A program made the translations under genes and the position numbers. Positions 15,712 through 24,266 of a stretch of 40,413 nt of DNA are shown piece by piece; positions within the stretch are counted from its first letter, which is position 1; each line of letters opens with the position of its first letter. The notes beneath the pieces are model-generated. The model was not told the DNA's origin and did not search any database. It was given only the letters and a program-made list of their open reading frames with translations. Source of the DNA: an uncultured Bacteroidota bacterium (GTDB lineage: Bacteria; Bacteroidota; Bacteroidia; Chitinophagales; Chitinophagaceae); assembly GCA_903903635.1 (NCBI GenBank), contig CAIUZK010000193.1, positions 1-40,413 of the forward strand, in the 5' to 3' direction.

Positions 15712-15894
15712 ATGTTTGAGAACAACTCTGCAATATCAGCAATACCAGTAAATAATTTGCAGCATAATGATTTGGGATTACGTCCGGATAAGGAATCCCT
15801 TCAGTGGCTTGCATTGGAATGTAATGATGAACAAACGGCTAAGGAAATAGGGGAGAAAGTGCTGAAAATGGTTTGGAACTGTGATGCCGCATAA
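15712..15894 (+). CDS. Short protein resembling a truncated LuxR-type helix-turn-helix
   Basis: 60 residues from the ATG at 15712, preceded by AAGG. A GTG at 15631 would extend it by 27 poorly ordered, Cys-rich residues and is not preferred. Residues about 20-50 (LGLRPDKESLQWLALECNDEQTAKEIGEKVLKM) follow the pattern of the first two helices of GerE/LuxR DNA-binding domains in Bacteroidota (LTxRExEVLxLxxxxxTxKEIGExL). They stop before the recognition-helix TVExHR part. An intrinsic terminator lies 15 bases after the stop on the same strand, which argues that this is a transcribed gene. It could be a remnant of a response regulator or a small stand-alone protein. Confidence 0.4.
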   Translation: MFENNSAISAIPVNNLQHNDLGLRPDKESLQWLALECNDEQTAKEIGEKVLKMVWNCDAA

Positions 15895-15909
15895 TTTTAA
15901 CCAGCTACA

Positions 15910-15932
15910 GGCAAATGTCTTTGCCGTTTTTT
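15910..15932 (+). terminator. Intrinsic terminator of the short HTH-like gene
   Basis: GGCAAA (15910-15915), loop TGTC, TTTGCC (15920-15925), then GTTTTTT. A stem and T-run on the + strand 15 bases after the stop at 15894. The - strand has no T-run, so it belongs to rightward transcription. Confidence 0.7.
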
Positions 15933-16000
15933 ACAATTAATCATTGATTACCGGTTAAACAGCTAGTTTTTCCATAAGCCGCAGATATAGCACAAGAACG

Positions 16001-17308
16001 TTATTTAGCGCCATATTTAGTCCTGTATTTTTCGTACAGGATTTTTTGTTTGTTGTTGAGGTCAATTTTTCTGGCCTGAATAAATGCTATAGTAATAATA
16101 CAGGTTCTCATATCCAGTATATCTCCTTCGCTGATTATGATATTGGCATCTTTACCGGCTTCAATAGTGCCTGTGGTCTGGTCGATACCTGCTATCCTTG
16201 CGGCATTGAGCGTAATGGCAGATAAGGCTTCTTCCTTGCTCAATCCGTAGGCTGCGGCGGTACCTGCATTGAAGGGCAGGTTGCGGTATCTGCTTTCTTC
16301 AAATTCATCGTTGATGGCAAACAATACACCTGCCTTTTGCAAGACTGCAGGGGTCTTGAATGGCTGGTCGATATCATCATCCATAGCGGCAGGCAGTTGG
16401 TGCATCTGGTTTAAGATAACTGCAATATTGTTTTGCTTGAGCAGGGGAGCCACCAGGTAGCTTTCACTGCCGCCAACTATTACCACATCGAAACTGAATT
16501 CTTTAGCAATGTCTATAGCCACGAGCATTTCCCTTACAAGGTTGCAGTGAACATACAATTTCTGCCGGTGATTGAATAATCCTTTGAGGGCTTCGAATTT
16601 GATATTGGTGTGTTCGTGGTTATTAACCGTGAGGTAGGCTTTGGCTTCGCGAAACATATTTTTTACTGTCTCAATTTTATCCAGTCCATCTTTTATAACA
16701 TCGGTTTCGGGAGTTTCAATGCGGCCCTTGCTGACAGGTCTTCTGGGACGGGCCATAAGCGAGGGCATATTAAAATGTATGGCATTGTCCATTTTGTAAG
16801 CGGCATCTTCCCAGTTCCATGCATCCAGTTGAACGACGGAGGATGAACCTGAAATGAGTCCGCCCTGAGGAGCGACATTAGCCAGCAGAATGCCATTGCT
16901 GCGGAGGGTATTGATGATCTTTGAGTCGGTATTATAGGCCAGGATACTGCGCATGGAGGGGTTTAGGTCGCCGACCTCAGCATAGTCGTTACTACCCCTG
17001 GCGCCATTGGCAATTTCCTTAAGGCCGAGATCGGTATTGGAAAGGATAAGCCCCGGATAAACCTGCTGGCCCCGGGCATCGATAGCGGGAACTCCGGGGG
17101 GAATTACTATGTCGGTTCCCACGGCTTCTATTTTTGTTCCGCTCACCTTGATGATACCGTTATTAATAACTTGTCCATTGCCGATATGCACCGTGCCATT
17201 GAAGATATAGAAAACCTCCGTGTACTTGCCAGCAGGATGCATGGTTTCCTGAGCCCCTGCAAAGAGGATAGAAAACAGTGCGGTTATCAGTATTATTGTT
17301 GCTCTCAT
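16001..17308 (-). CDS. Secreted amidohydrolase-fold protein lacking the HxH metal motif
   Basis: 435 residues from the ATG at 17308, which opens a good signal peptide (MRATIILITALFSILFAGAQ); the ATG at 17335 adds nine polar residues in front. The fold is that of imidazolonepropionase-like amidohydrolases: the beta-sandwich start (NGTVHIGNGQVINNGIIKV, GTKIEAVG) and end (GTIEAGKDANIIISEGD) are clear. The first metal motif, normally GxIDxHxH, reads GLILSNTD, and the later His-bearing strand ends (ILEHG type) are replaced (VVIVGGSESY); one YVHCN His remains. It is therefore probably not a metal-dependent hydrolase. It starts 54 bases after the 1085-residue protein, probably in one operon, and may be its non-catalytic partner. 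Confidence 0.8.
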   Translation of the reverse strand: MRATIILITALFSILFAGAQETMHPAGKYTEVFYIFNGTVHIGNGQVINNGIIKVSGTKIEAVGTDIVIPPGVPAIDARGQQVYPGLILSNTDLGLKEIANGARGSNDYAEVGDLNPSMRSILAYNTDSKIINTLRSNGILLANVAPQGGLISGSSSVVQLDAWNWEDAAYKMDNAIHFNMPSLMARPRRPVSKGRIETPETDVIKDGLDKIETVKNMFREAKAYLTVNNHEHTNIKFEALKGLFNHRQKLYVHCNLVREMLVAIDIAKEFSFDVVIVGGSESYLVAPLLKQNNIAVILNQMHQLPAAMDDDIDQPFKTPAVLQKAGVLFAINDEFEESRYRNLPFNAGTAAAYGLSKEEALSAITLNAARIAGIDQTTGTIEAGKDANIIISEGDILDMRTCIITIAFIQARKIDLNNKQKILYEKYRTKYGAK

Positions 17309-17362
17309 TGTTTTATTTTTTGGTGGCGATTTCAATGGTGGTAAAGAGTATCAGAATAATTC

Positions 17363-20300
17363 TCAATCAGTTTCATTCATCAAGATACCCGAGCCATGAT
17401 CGCCGCATTCATTTGTGATTTCGGGTGCAGGAGTGAATGTAGTCATTGGTACGCCTTTTTTCTTTTCACCAATCATTCTTTGTATCAGCCTGTTTCGTTC
17501 GGTGGCAATTTGTTTTCTTGCTGTAAGATCGCTTTCCCGGTTGAAGTAGATGATGCCATCAACCATAGTGTACAGAGATGTAGCATAGATGCTGAGCGGG
17601 TTATCGCTCCATAATACGAGGTCGGCATCCTTGCCCACTTTTATGCTGCCCACCTTGCCATCTACATGCAGCATCCTCGCAGGATTGAGGGTTACCATTT
17701 TTAGGGCGTCCTCTTCGCTCATGCCGCCATACTTTACACTTTTGGCGGCTTCCTGGTTGAGGCGACGGGCCATTTCGGCATCATCGCTGTTGATGGCTAC
17801 ATTGATGCCTGCCTGATTCATTAATGCGGCATTGTAGGGTATAGCATCCTGCACCTCTGTCTTGTAGGCCCACCAGTCGCTGAAGGAGCTTGCATTAGCG
17901 CCGTGAGCTTTCATTTTGTCGGCCACTTTATAGCCTTCGAGAATATGGGTGAATGTGTTGATGCGGAACCCGAATTGTTCGGCAAGACGCATGGCTGCAA
18001 TTATTTCGCTTTGCACATAGCTGTGGCAGGTTATAAAACGCTGCTGGTGCATTATTTCGACAAGTGCATCCAGTTCCAGGTCGTGGCGAACAAACCGTGC
18101 CTGCGGACCATGAAGCGCCTTCTCATAATCGACTGCACGGGTAAAGGCATCGACCATTACTTCGTTCACACCCATGCGCGTATCGGGGAAGCGGGTATTG
18201 CCCTGAGCTCCGGTATGTTTTACATTTTCGCCAAGGGCGAATTTGATGAATGGATCTGCACCCTGGAATTTCAACTGTTCATCATTCATGCCCCAACGCA
18301 GTTTTATCAGTTGGGTCTGGCCTCCTATGGTATTGGCGCTGCCATGCAGGATATGCGAGGTGGTAACTCCGCCGCTCAATTGCCGGTATATATTGATGTC
18401 TTCGGGATTGAGGTTGTCGCCTATCCTGACCTCGGAGGTAACGGAATGGGCGCCCTCGTTGATGCTCATGGCTGCTATGTGCGAATGCTCATCGATAATG
18501 CCGGCTGTAAGGTGCTTGCCGGTACCATCAATTACCCTGACCTTGGCAGTATCCAGGTTTTTGCCGATAGCAGCTATTTTACCCTTCCTGATGAGCACAT
18601 CAGTTTGCAATAATTTCCCTTCCGGCTCATTGGTCCAGACGGTTGCATTTCTAATAAGTATGTCTTGCTGGGCAGGGGCCACTTCCCAGCCATAACCACA
18701 AAACGGATAGGTGATATTTCCGATTTTAGGCAGGTCTTTTACTTTTCCTGCAATTATGTTTTTAATTTGATCTTTATACTTTATCCAGTCTTTGGGAATG
18801 TCGTTATCCCAAAAGCTGGTGGAGTCGATTTTTTCTTCTTGTGGTATGGGTGTGGCAGACCAGGAAACCGGATTGCCAATAGAATCCACGCCAGTACCCT
18901 GCAATATATTTCCATTGGCCATGCCGGTAAGGCGGATGACATTGAGGCCAAATACCGGAAAAGAATTGGTCATGTAAATTTTCGTAGGCTTTTTGGCTTT
19001 GCTTGTGTCACTACCTTTAGATGTGGAATCAATGGCTTTAGGTTTCCCATTGCCAGTAGCTGATAAATCAGTGAGGACCGTATTGCCATCGAAACTATAT
19101 TTTATAATATTAACACCCTTAGATGTGGAATCAATCACTATAGGTTTGCCATAGCCAGTGGCTGTTATATCCAGGCGGACAACTTTGCCATCGAAATTGT
19201 ATTTTGAAATATTTACCCCGCTGGTTGTCATGGAAGCATAGGTATTGCTTTTGATGTTGATGCTGTATTTTCTGTCGCCCTGTATGGTATTAATAACCAG
19301 ATCGTAAGGGCCGGAGATGGTAGTCATCAGGTCTTCTTTTATCCCATACTTTTCGCCCTGTATCCAGTTTTGAATGATCTTCGATTTTTCGGTAAAGAGG
19401 GTGTCGGAGGTGATCAGGAAATTGGCCAGTTTGCCGGGTTCGAGGCTGCCGGTTTTATCATATATCCCCAGTAATGTAGCTGGTGTTTTGGTGAGCGCCT
19501 CTATGGCTGCGGCAGGAGAAAGCCCGTAATCGATTGCCTTGCGGATGTTATCGGGAAATAGTTTGGTTTCCTTCAGATCAGCGGATGTGAGGCAGAATTT
19601 AATACCGGCCTTTTCAATAGCAGCGGGATTTGTTGGGGCCAGTTCCCAGTGTTTCATGTCGGTGAGCGAAACAAAACGCGCATCGTTAGGGTCTTCAACA
19701 TCAATGGGAAGAGGGAAGTTGACAGGGATAATAAAAGCCGCGTGAGTAGCCGCAATATCGGCTATGCGTTGATATTCGTTACCTCCACCTTTGATAATGT
19801 AATGAGCGCCAAACTCATTGCCTAATCTCCATGCCCTTAGGTCGTTCCATTTGTCGCCGGCATCAAATATCTGTGGCAGGTCTTGCTGCTCATTGAATGC
19901 TTTCAGTGTTATGTTTACTCCTTCTGCCGCAGGATTAGTTTTGTACCATGCCGCATCCATATAGTACTGGCGCAGCAGGGCAATGGTTCCCATCAGGCTG
20001 GACGGGTAACTTTGTGCAGATGAACCTTTATTGAAAGAATAATGGGATGTTGCCCGTTCTTTGATAATGACCAGGTTTTCTTTTTTGCCGGCAAGGGATA
20101 CAACCGTACCTGTGCCACGGGCTATGCCATCCTGCAAGTGTGACAACACCAGTCCGAAGCCGGATTCGCGCAGCGGTTTTGCTTTGGCATCATCTGTGAT
20201 AAATATTCTTGCGGCATCTATTTCACTGCGAATAGCAGGATTCCAGCCAAAAGCGCCTTTCTGGTTAGCGCTAAATTGCCCGGGCTGGTGAATATCTGGG

Positions 20301-20620
20301 GTGCTGCCTTTTTCAGAACCAGGCATCCCGTAGTTACTGTAGATATCGATAAAGGAAGGGTAGATAAACTTGCCCTTGCAATCGATTTCGACCGCATCAG
20401 CAGGTATATTTATGTTTGAGCCAACAGATACTATTTTACCATCGCGAATCACCATACTGGCATCTGCTATATAGTTTATACCATCGGATGATATTGATGC
20501 ATGCCGGAATGCATAGCAGCCTTCCCGGTGATCGGCAACACCATTGACAGGAAATGTTTGCTGTGCCCGGGATGTGATCTGGCAAAGCATAACAATGAAT
20601 ATAAAGACAAGGTGTTTCAT
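17363..20620 (-). CDS. Secreted double amidohydrolase: degenerate N-half, apparently active C-half
   Basis: 1085 residues, about twice a single amidohydrolase. A signal peptide (about 1-19) precedes an N-terminal amidohydrolase-fold half (about 25-430). In this half the HxH motif reads FIDIYSNYG (Tyr94, Asn96). A linker (about 430-640) contains two tandem 34-residue repeats (468-501 and 502-535). The C-terminal half (about 650-1040) has a full active site: HSH (His712, His714), TCHSY (His866), THILEG (His892) and NSDD (Asp946). This half probably hydrolyses cyclic amide or peptide-like substrates in the periplasm with one or two metals; the substrate is unknown. It is the first gene of an operon with the HxH-less partner downstream. 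No convincing promoter element was seen in the 143 bases upstream. Confidence 0.85.
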   Translation of the reverse strand: MKHLVFIFIVMLCQITSRAQQTFPVNGVADHREGCYAFRHASISSDGINYIADASMVIRDGKIVSVGSNINIPADAVEIDCKGKFIYPSFIDIYSNYGMPGSEKGSTPDIHQPGQFSANQKGAFGWNPAIRSEIDAARIFITDDAKAKPLRESGFGLVLSHLQDGIARGTGTVVSLAGKKENLVIIKERATSHYSFNKGSSAQSYPSSLMGTIALLRQYYMDAAWYKTNPAAEGVNITLKAFNEQQDLPQIFDAGDKWNDLRAWRLGNEFGAHYIIKGGGNEYQRIADIAATHAAFIIPVNFPLPIDVEDPNDARFVSLTDMKHWELAPTNPAAIEKAGIKFCLTSADLKETKLFPDNIRKAIDYGLSPAAAIEALTKTPATLLGIYDKTGSLEPGKLANFLITSDTLFTEKSKIIQNWIQGEKYGIKEDLMTTISGPYDLVINTIQGDRKYSINIKSNTYASMTTSGVNISKYNFDGKVVRLDITATGYGKPIVIDSTSKGVNIIKYSFDGNTVLTDLSATGNGKPKAIDSTSKGSDTSKAKKPTKIYMTNSFPVFGLNVIRLTGMANGNILQGTGVDSIGNPVSWSATPIPQEEKIDSTSFWDNDIPKDWIKYKDQIKNIIAGKVKDLPKIGNITYPFCGYGWEVAPAQQDILIRNATVWTNEPEGKLLQTDVLIRKGKIAAIGKNLDTAKVRVIDGTGKHLTAGIIDEHSHIAAMSINEGAHSVTSEVRIGDNLNPEDINIYRQLSGGVTTSHILHGSANTIGGQTQLIKLRWGMNDEQLKFQGADPFIKFALGENVKHTGAQGNTRFPDTRMGVNEVMVDAFTRAVDYEKALHGPQARFVRHDLELDALVEIMHQQRFITCHSYVQSEIIAAMRLAEQFGFRINTFTHILEGYKVADKMKAHGANASSFSDWWAYKTEVQDAIPYNAALMNQAGINVAINSDDAEMARRLNQEAAKSVKYGGMSEEDALKMVTLNPARMLHVDGKVGSIKVGKDADLVLWSDNPLSIYATSLYTMVDGIIYFNRESDLTARKQIATERNRLIQRMIGEKKKGVPMTTFTPAPEITNECGDHGSGILMNETD
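19016..19219 (-). repeat. In-frame 102-base tandem duplication inside the double amidohydrolase
   Basis: Codons 468-501 and 502-535 encode two copies of a 34-residue unit. The units read GVNISKYNFDGKVVRLDITA.. and GVNIIKYSFDGNTVLTDLSA.., each ending in GKP..IDSTSK. About two thirds of the residues are identical. The DNA is still clearly similar, so the duplication is not very old or is being homogenised. Confidence 0.85.
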
Positions 20621-20763
20621 AAATGCGGATCAGAAAGAAGATTGAAAATTAAATGTACTGGAAAATGTGATAATCTTCTGCCTGATCAACATTTTTGTGC
20701 CTGGCAACTTTATATTTCGTACTAATTGATTGGTGCTCAGTGGAGATACTGACAAACATGAAG

Positions 20764-21135
20764 TTAATTGTCTCGTGAAATTGTCTCACTGATCTGTGCA
20801 ATAACTTTTTCATCCCAACCCAACATGTATGTGCCCTTGCCGAGGTCGATGAGCGGGCGTTTTATAACGGATGTATTATTGAGCATAACCCTGATGGCAT
20901 CGGGAGTATTGGTTAAGGCATTTTTACGATCGGTTTCGGGCAGGGCCCTGTAGGTGGCGCTTTTGGTATTGATCAGATTATCGACCGGGATATGCTGCAG
21001 CCAGGTGGTAAGGGTATCAGGCGAAATGCCCGATTCTTTGTAGTTATGGAATTCGAAATTGTAGTTGTTTGCCGCGAGCCACTTAAAGGCTTTTTGCATA
21101 GTGTCGCAGTTCTTGATGCCATAGATCGTGATCAT
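20764..21135 (-). CDS. ArsC/YffB-family thioredoxin-fold reductase-like protein
   Basis: 123 residues, a single ArsC-type domain. The N-terminal GIKNCDTMQKAFKWL holds the single catalytic-type Cys10. KRPLIDLGKGTYMLGWDE is the conserved C-terminal element with the Arg-Pro. This pattern (CDTM) is that of the YffB/Spx-like branch and not classical arsenate reductases, so arsenate reduction is doubtful; a glutathione- or thiol-linked role is possible. Cytoplasmic. TATTTTTG on the - strand ends 4 bases before the ATG. It is separated from acs by a strong terminator and is thus probably an independent gene. Confidence 0.85.
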   Translation of the reverse strand: MITIYGIKNCDTMQKAFKWLAANNYNFEFHNYKESGISPDTLTTWLQHIPVDNLINTKSATYRALPETDRKNALTNTPDAIRVMLNNTSVIKRPLIDLGKGTYMLGWDEKVIAQISETISRDN

Positions 21136-21139
21136 AATT

Positions 21140-21147
21140 CAAAAATA
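21140..21147 (-). promoter_or_regulatory. TAnnTTTG element abutting the ArsC-like gene start
   Basis: On the - strand TATTTTTG, an exact match to TAnnTTTG, ends 4 bases before the ATG (start 21135). It would give a leaderless or nearly leaderless mRNA. Confidence 0.4.
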
Positions 21148-21214
21148 CAAACATCGGGTTATTGAATTAGTGATTGGCCAAAAGGTTTTTAGATGCATTG
21201 GCACTTTAGATAAA

Positions 21215-21252
21215 AAACAAAAGTAGCCATTTTTATGTGGCTACTTTTGTTT
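21215..21252 (-). terminator. Terminator of acs
   Basis: AAACAAAAGTAGCCA (21215-21229) pairs perfectly with TGGCTACTTTTGTTT (21238-21252), giving a 15-base-pair stem with an 8-base loop. It lies 34 bases after the acs stop (21286), within 80 bases of the next gene. The outer A/T pairs supply T-runs on both strands. It is the strongest hairpin in the window. Confidence 0.8.
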
Positions 21253-21285
21253 AGAAATACAGTATATGTTTTGAGAAGAGTCTGT

Positions 21286-23205
21286 TTAAATCCTTCCATT
21301 TTTTATCTCGTCTACCACTGCAGGGTCTAGCAAGGTTGATGTGTCGCCTAAATTGTCGAGATCCAATTCGGCAATTTTGCGGAGTATGCGGCGCATGATC
21401 TTACCACTGCGGGTCTTGGGCAGACCTGTAACAAACTGTATCTTGTCCGGACGGGCAATAGGTCCGATAATGCGGGTTACGGTCTGCATAATATCCTGGC
21501 GCGAGAGTTCTTCGTCGCCATGGGTATTGCTGTATACTACATAGGCATAGATACCTTGTCCTTTTATGTCGTGCGGGTAACCTACAACTGCACTCTCCAC
21601 TACACCCGCGTGCATGTTTATGGCGTTCTCGACCTCAGCAGTACCAATGCGGTGACCGCTTACATTGAGTACATCATCTACACGGCCTGTGATGCGGTAG
21701 TTGCCTTGTTCGTCGCGGTAACAACCATCTCCTGTAAAGTACAATTCGGGATAGGTAGCAAAATAGGTGTTGCGGCAACGTTCATGATCGCCATAAGTAG
21801 TACGGATTATGGATGGCCATGGGAATTTAATACACAGGTTACCACTTACATCATTACCCGGTATTTCATTACCACTTTCATCTACCAGCATGGGTTGCAC
21901 CCCAGGGAGGGGCAGGGTAGCATAAGAAGGTTTGGAAGGGGTAACACCTGCCATATTGGAGATTAGTATGCCGCCGGTTTCAGTTTGCCACCACGTGTCG
22001 ACTACAGGGCATTTGCCCTTGCCAATGTTTTCGGAGAACCAATGCCATGCTTCTTCGTTTATGGGTTCGCCTACAGAACCTAATACTTTGAGACTGCTCA
22101 GGTCGTGATTTTGCAACGGGCCGAGGCCATAGCCCATAAGACTGCGAATAGCTGTGGGTGCGGTATACAGAATATTAACCCGGAACTTATCTACAATATC
22201 CCAGAAACGGCTTGCATTGGGCCATGTAGGTACACCTTCGAACATCAAGGATGTAGCGCCAGCGCCTAATGGACCATAAAGTATGTAGCTATGGCCGGTG
22301 ATCCAGCCAATGTCGGCAGTGCAGAAATGTATGTCGCCGGGCTTGTACTGGAAGACGTTTACAAAAGAATAGGTAGTATATACCATGTAGCCACCACAGG
22401 TATGCACCACACCTTTGGGCTTGCCTGTAGAGCCGGATGTGTAGAGAATGAACAAAGGATCTTCGGCATCCATCTCGACAGCCGGGAAATCGGGATTGCC
22501 CATGGTCTCTACTTTGTTGATCTCGTCGTCCCACCACACATCGCGGCCCTTTATCATGCTGATGGGCGTATGCGTGCGGGTAAGTACAATTACTTTTTTT
22601 ACAAAGCGGCATTGCACCAGTGCATCATCAATAACACTCTTAAGCGGTATAACTTTATTGCCACGGAAGGCGCCATCGCAGGTAATGATATAATTGGCCA
22701 TGGCATCCTGCAGCCGGTCGGCAATACTTTGGGCGCTGAAGCCTCCGAACACAACTGAGTGAATGGCGCCAAGCCTGGCACATGCCAGCACAGCAACAGC
22801 CAGTTCGGGAACCATGCCCATGTATATGCAAACACAATCACCTTTTTTAACGCCATTGTTTTTAAGTACGTTGGCAAATTGCACCACCTTGTGATGCAGA
22901 TCGCGATAGGTGATGATCCTGTGGTGTTCTTCGGGGTCGTTGGGTTCCCAGATTATGGCTGGCCTGTTGCCAAGCGTACCCAGGTGTCTGTCGAGGCAGT
23001 TCTCGGTAATGTTCAGTTTCGCGCCTTTGAACCATTTAATGTCTGGATCTTTAAAGTTCCATTCTAAAACACTGTCCCATCGCTTGCGCCACAGAAACGA
23101 TGAGGCTACTTTGGCCCAGAACCCTTCAGGGTCATCCACGCTCTTTTTCCATGCTGCGTGGTATTCTTCAGTTGTACCGATCTGGTAAGGATATGATAAG
23201 CCCAT
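21286..23205 (-). CDS. acs: Acetyl-coenzyme A synthetase
   Basis: 639 residues, the usual length. It activates acetate with ATP to acetyl-AMP and then acetyl-CoA in the cytoplasm. Motifs are the P-loop-like YTSGSTGKPKGVVHT, the A5 motif DTWWQTETGG, and the hinge/A8 region YFTGDGCYRDEQGNYRITGR. The C-terminal lysine PKTRSGKIMRR (Lys602) is where Acs is reversibly acetylated in other bacteria. The WFKGAKLNITENCLDRHL N-terminal block is typical of Acs and not of propionyl-CoA or AMP ligases. It is monocistronic, with a strong terminator downstream. A near-match to TAnnTTTG (TGAATTTG) lies about 28 bases upstream. Confidence 0.96.
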   Translation of the reverse strand: MGLSYPYQIGTTEEYHAAWKKSVDDPEGFWAKVASSFLWRKRWDSVLEWNFKDPDIKWFKGAKLNITENCLDRHLGTLGNRPAIIWEPNDPEEHHRIITYRDLHHKVVQFANVLKNNGVKKGDCVCIYMGMVPELAVAVLACARLGAIHSVVFGGFSAQSIADRLQDAMANYIITCDGAFRGNKVIPLKSVIDDALVQCRFVKKVIVLTRTHTPISMIKGRDVWWDDEINKVETMGNPDFPAVEMDAEDPLFILYTSGSTGKPKGVVHTCGGYMVYTTYSFVNVFQYKPGDIHFCTADIGWITGHSYILYGPLGAGATSLMFEGVPTWPNASRFWDIVDKFRVNILYTAPTAIRSLMGYGLGPLQNHDLSSLKVLGSVGEPINEEAWHWFSENIGKGKCPVVDTWWQTETGGILISNMAGVTPSKPSYATLPLPGVQPMLVDESGNEIPGNDVSGNLCIKFPWPSIIRTTYGDHERCRNTYFATYPELYFTGDGCYRDEQGNYRITGRVDDVLNVSGHRIGTAEVENAINMHAGVVESAVVGYPHDIKGQGIYAYVVYSNTHGDEELSRQDIMQTVTRIIGPIARPDKIQFVTGLPKTRSGKIMRRILRKIAELDLDNLGDTSTLLDPAVVDEIKNGRI

Positions 23206-23332
23206 TTTGAATGCGTTTACTATGCATAGTTACAAATTCATTTATAAATGCAGATGCCTTTTCCTGTAATTTGGTATGATTGTGCTAAATGCAGTACCTG
23301 GGATGATTGATTATTGAAATATAATGCAGGAA

Positions 23333-23376
23333 AATGCCTTCAACTGAAGCAATAATCTGATTCAGATGAAGGCATT
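23333..23376 (-). terminator. Two-part hairpin downstream of the secreted protein at 23429
   Basis: AATGCCTTCA (23333-23342) pairs with TGAAGGCATT (23367-23376), with an inner CTGAA/TTCAG stem. On the - strand it begins 53 bases after the stop at 23429. There is no strong T-run. It could be the end of that transcript or a structured part of the acs upstream region. Confidence 0.5.
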
Positions 23377-23428
23377 GCTGATTTGGGAGAAATAAGAATT
23401 GAACGAATGAGGCCAATTCTTTTAGTGG

Positions 23429-24049
23429 TTAGTTTGTTTTAATCTCTTTAAGCTGGAGTGTAAAGCCTGCGTTCATTCTTAAAATAACCGGAAAATCGGA
23501 TTCCATGTTGTAAGTGAAATACATATCATTGCTCTGATCTGCAACCCATTGCTCATTCTCCTTTTTAACAGGTTTTACCATCATGTCCTTTATACTGATT
23601 TCTTTGCCATTAACTGTAACCGTGAAACTTCCTTCGGTTGTCTTTTGCATGTCAATAGGATCCTGATCAGGGCCTGACATGCCAACTTTCACAGGTTCTC
23701 CACCTTTGGAGAGTGCCTTGAAAATTTGCTGGCTAATCCATACACTAAGGGTTTTGTCATCGAGCTGTTTGGTTTCTGAACGGAAATAGTTGAACATAAT
23801 GTAACCTTCCTGCAGTGCCTTTGATGTATGGATGATCTTGCCTTTTATATCAGCGGGGCTACCCATTTCCCAATTAAATGCAGTGCCTTTTTTGTCGATA
23901 AGTGTTACAACAAAATCATAACTACCCCGGCTGCTGCTTACAGAGTAAATGAGCCTGGAGCCAGGTTTTAAAACCTTGTTGATTTGAGCCTGAACATTGT
24001 TTTGCAGCAACAATGAAATGGAAACGAGCAACATGTAGATTGATCTCAT
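23429..24049 (-). CDS. Secreted protein of unknown function (DUF3108/TapB-like at most)
   Basis: 206 residues with a signal peptide (about 1-21, LLQNNVQAQ). The mature part begins KVLKPGSRLIYSVSSSRGSYDFVVT, an opening seen in periplasmic beta-rich proteins of the DUF3108/TapB type (a G-x-x-L-x-Y-x-V strand). It ends with GFTLQLKEIK. No catalytic residues are evident. Monocistronic. A TAAATTTG element on the - strand (24066-24073) lies 16 bases upstream of the ATG. Family assignment is tentative. Confidence 0.6.
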   Translation of the reverse strand: MRSIYMLLVSISLLLQNNVQAQINKVLKPGSRLIYSVSSSRGSYDFVVTLIDKKGTAFNWEMGSPADIKGKIIHTSKALQEGYIMFNYFRSETKQLDDKTLSVWISQQIFKALSKGGEPVKVGMSGPDQDPIDMQKTTEGSFTVTVNGKEISIKDMMVKPVKKENEQWVADQSNDMYFTYNMESDFPVILRMNAGFTLQLKEIKTN

Positions 24050-24065
24050 AAAATATAATTTTCAT

Positions 24066-24073
24066 CAAATTTA
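24066..24073 (-). promoter_or_regulatory. TAnnTTTG element for the gene at 24049
   Basis: TAAATTTG on the - strand, an exact match, ends 16 bases before the ATG at 24049. No TTG is found at the expected distance. Confidence 0.4.
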
Positions 24074-24233
24074 GACATCAGGTTGTTGGATTCATATACC
24101 CCAAATGGTGTATATTTCGATGTAATACTGCTTTTTTTGCGCAAATGGAATGCAATATCATTTTTTTAGGTTGGCAATTACTGGATTTTAAAACTATTTG
24201 ACTATTGTCAAATGCTATTTTCAGATACTGTTA

Positions 24234-24241
24234 TAATTTTG
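24234..24241 (+). promoter_or_regulatory. TAnnTTTG element for the gene at 24267
   Basis: TAATTTTG, an exact match to the Bacteroidota -7 consensus, lies 25 bases before the ATG at 24267. The nearest upstream TTG (24205-24207) is 26 bases away, longer than usual. Confidence 0.45.
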
Positions 24242-24266
24242 CACCAGTTTATTCACTTTTAGGGCA

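Noticed and set aside
20764-21135. Arsenate resistance gene
   Set aside because: The CDTM motif fits the YffB/Spx-like branch, and no ars genes lie nearby.
16001-23205. Many long + strand open frames antisense to amidohydrolase and acs genes
   Set aside because: They are shadows of well-supported - strand genes with clear motifs.
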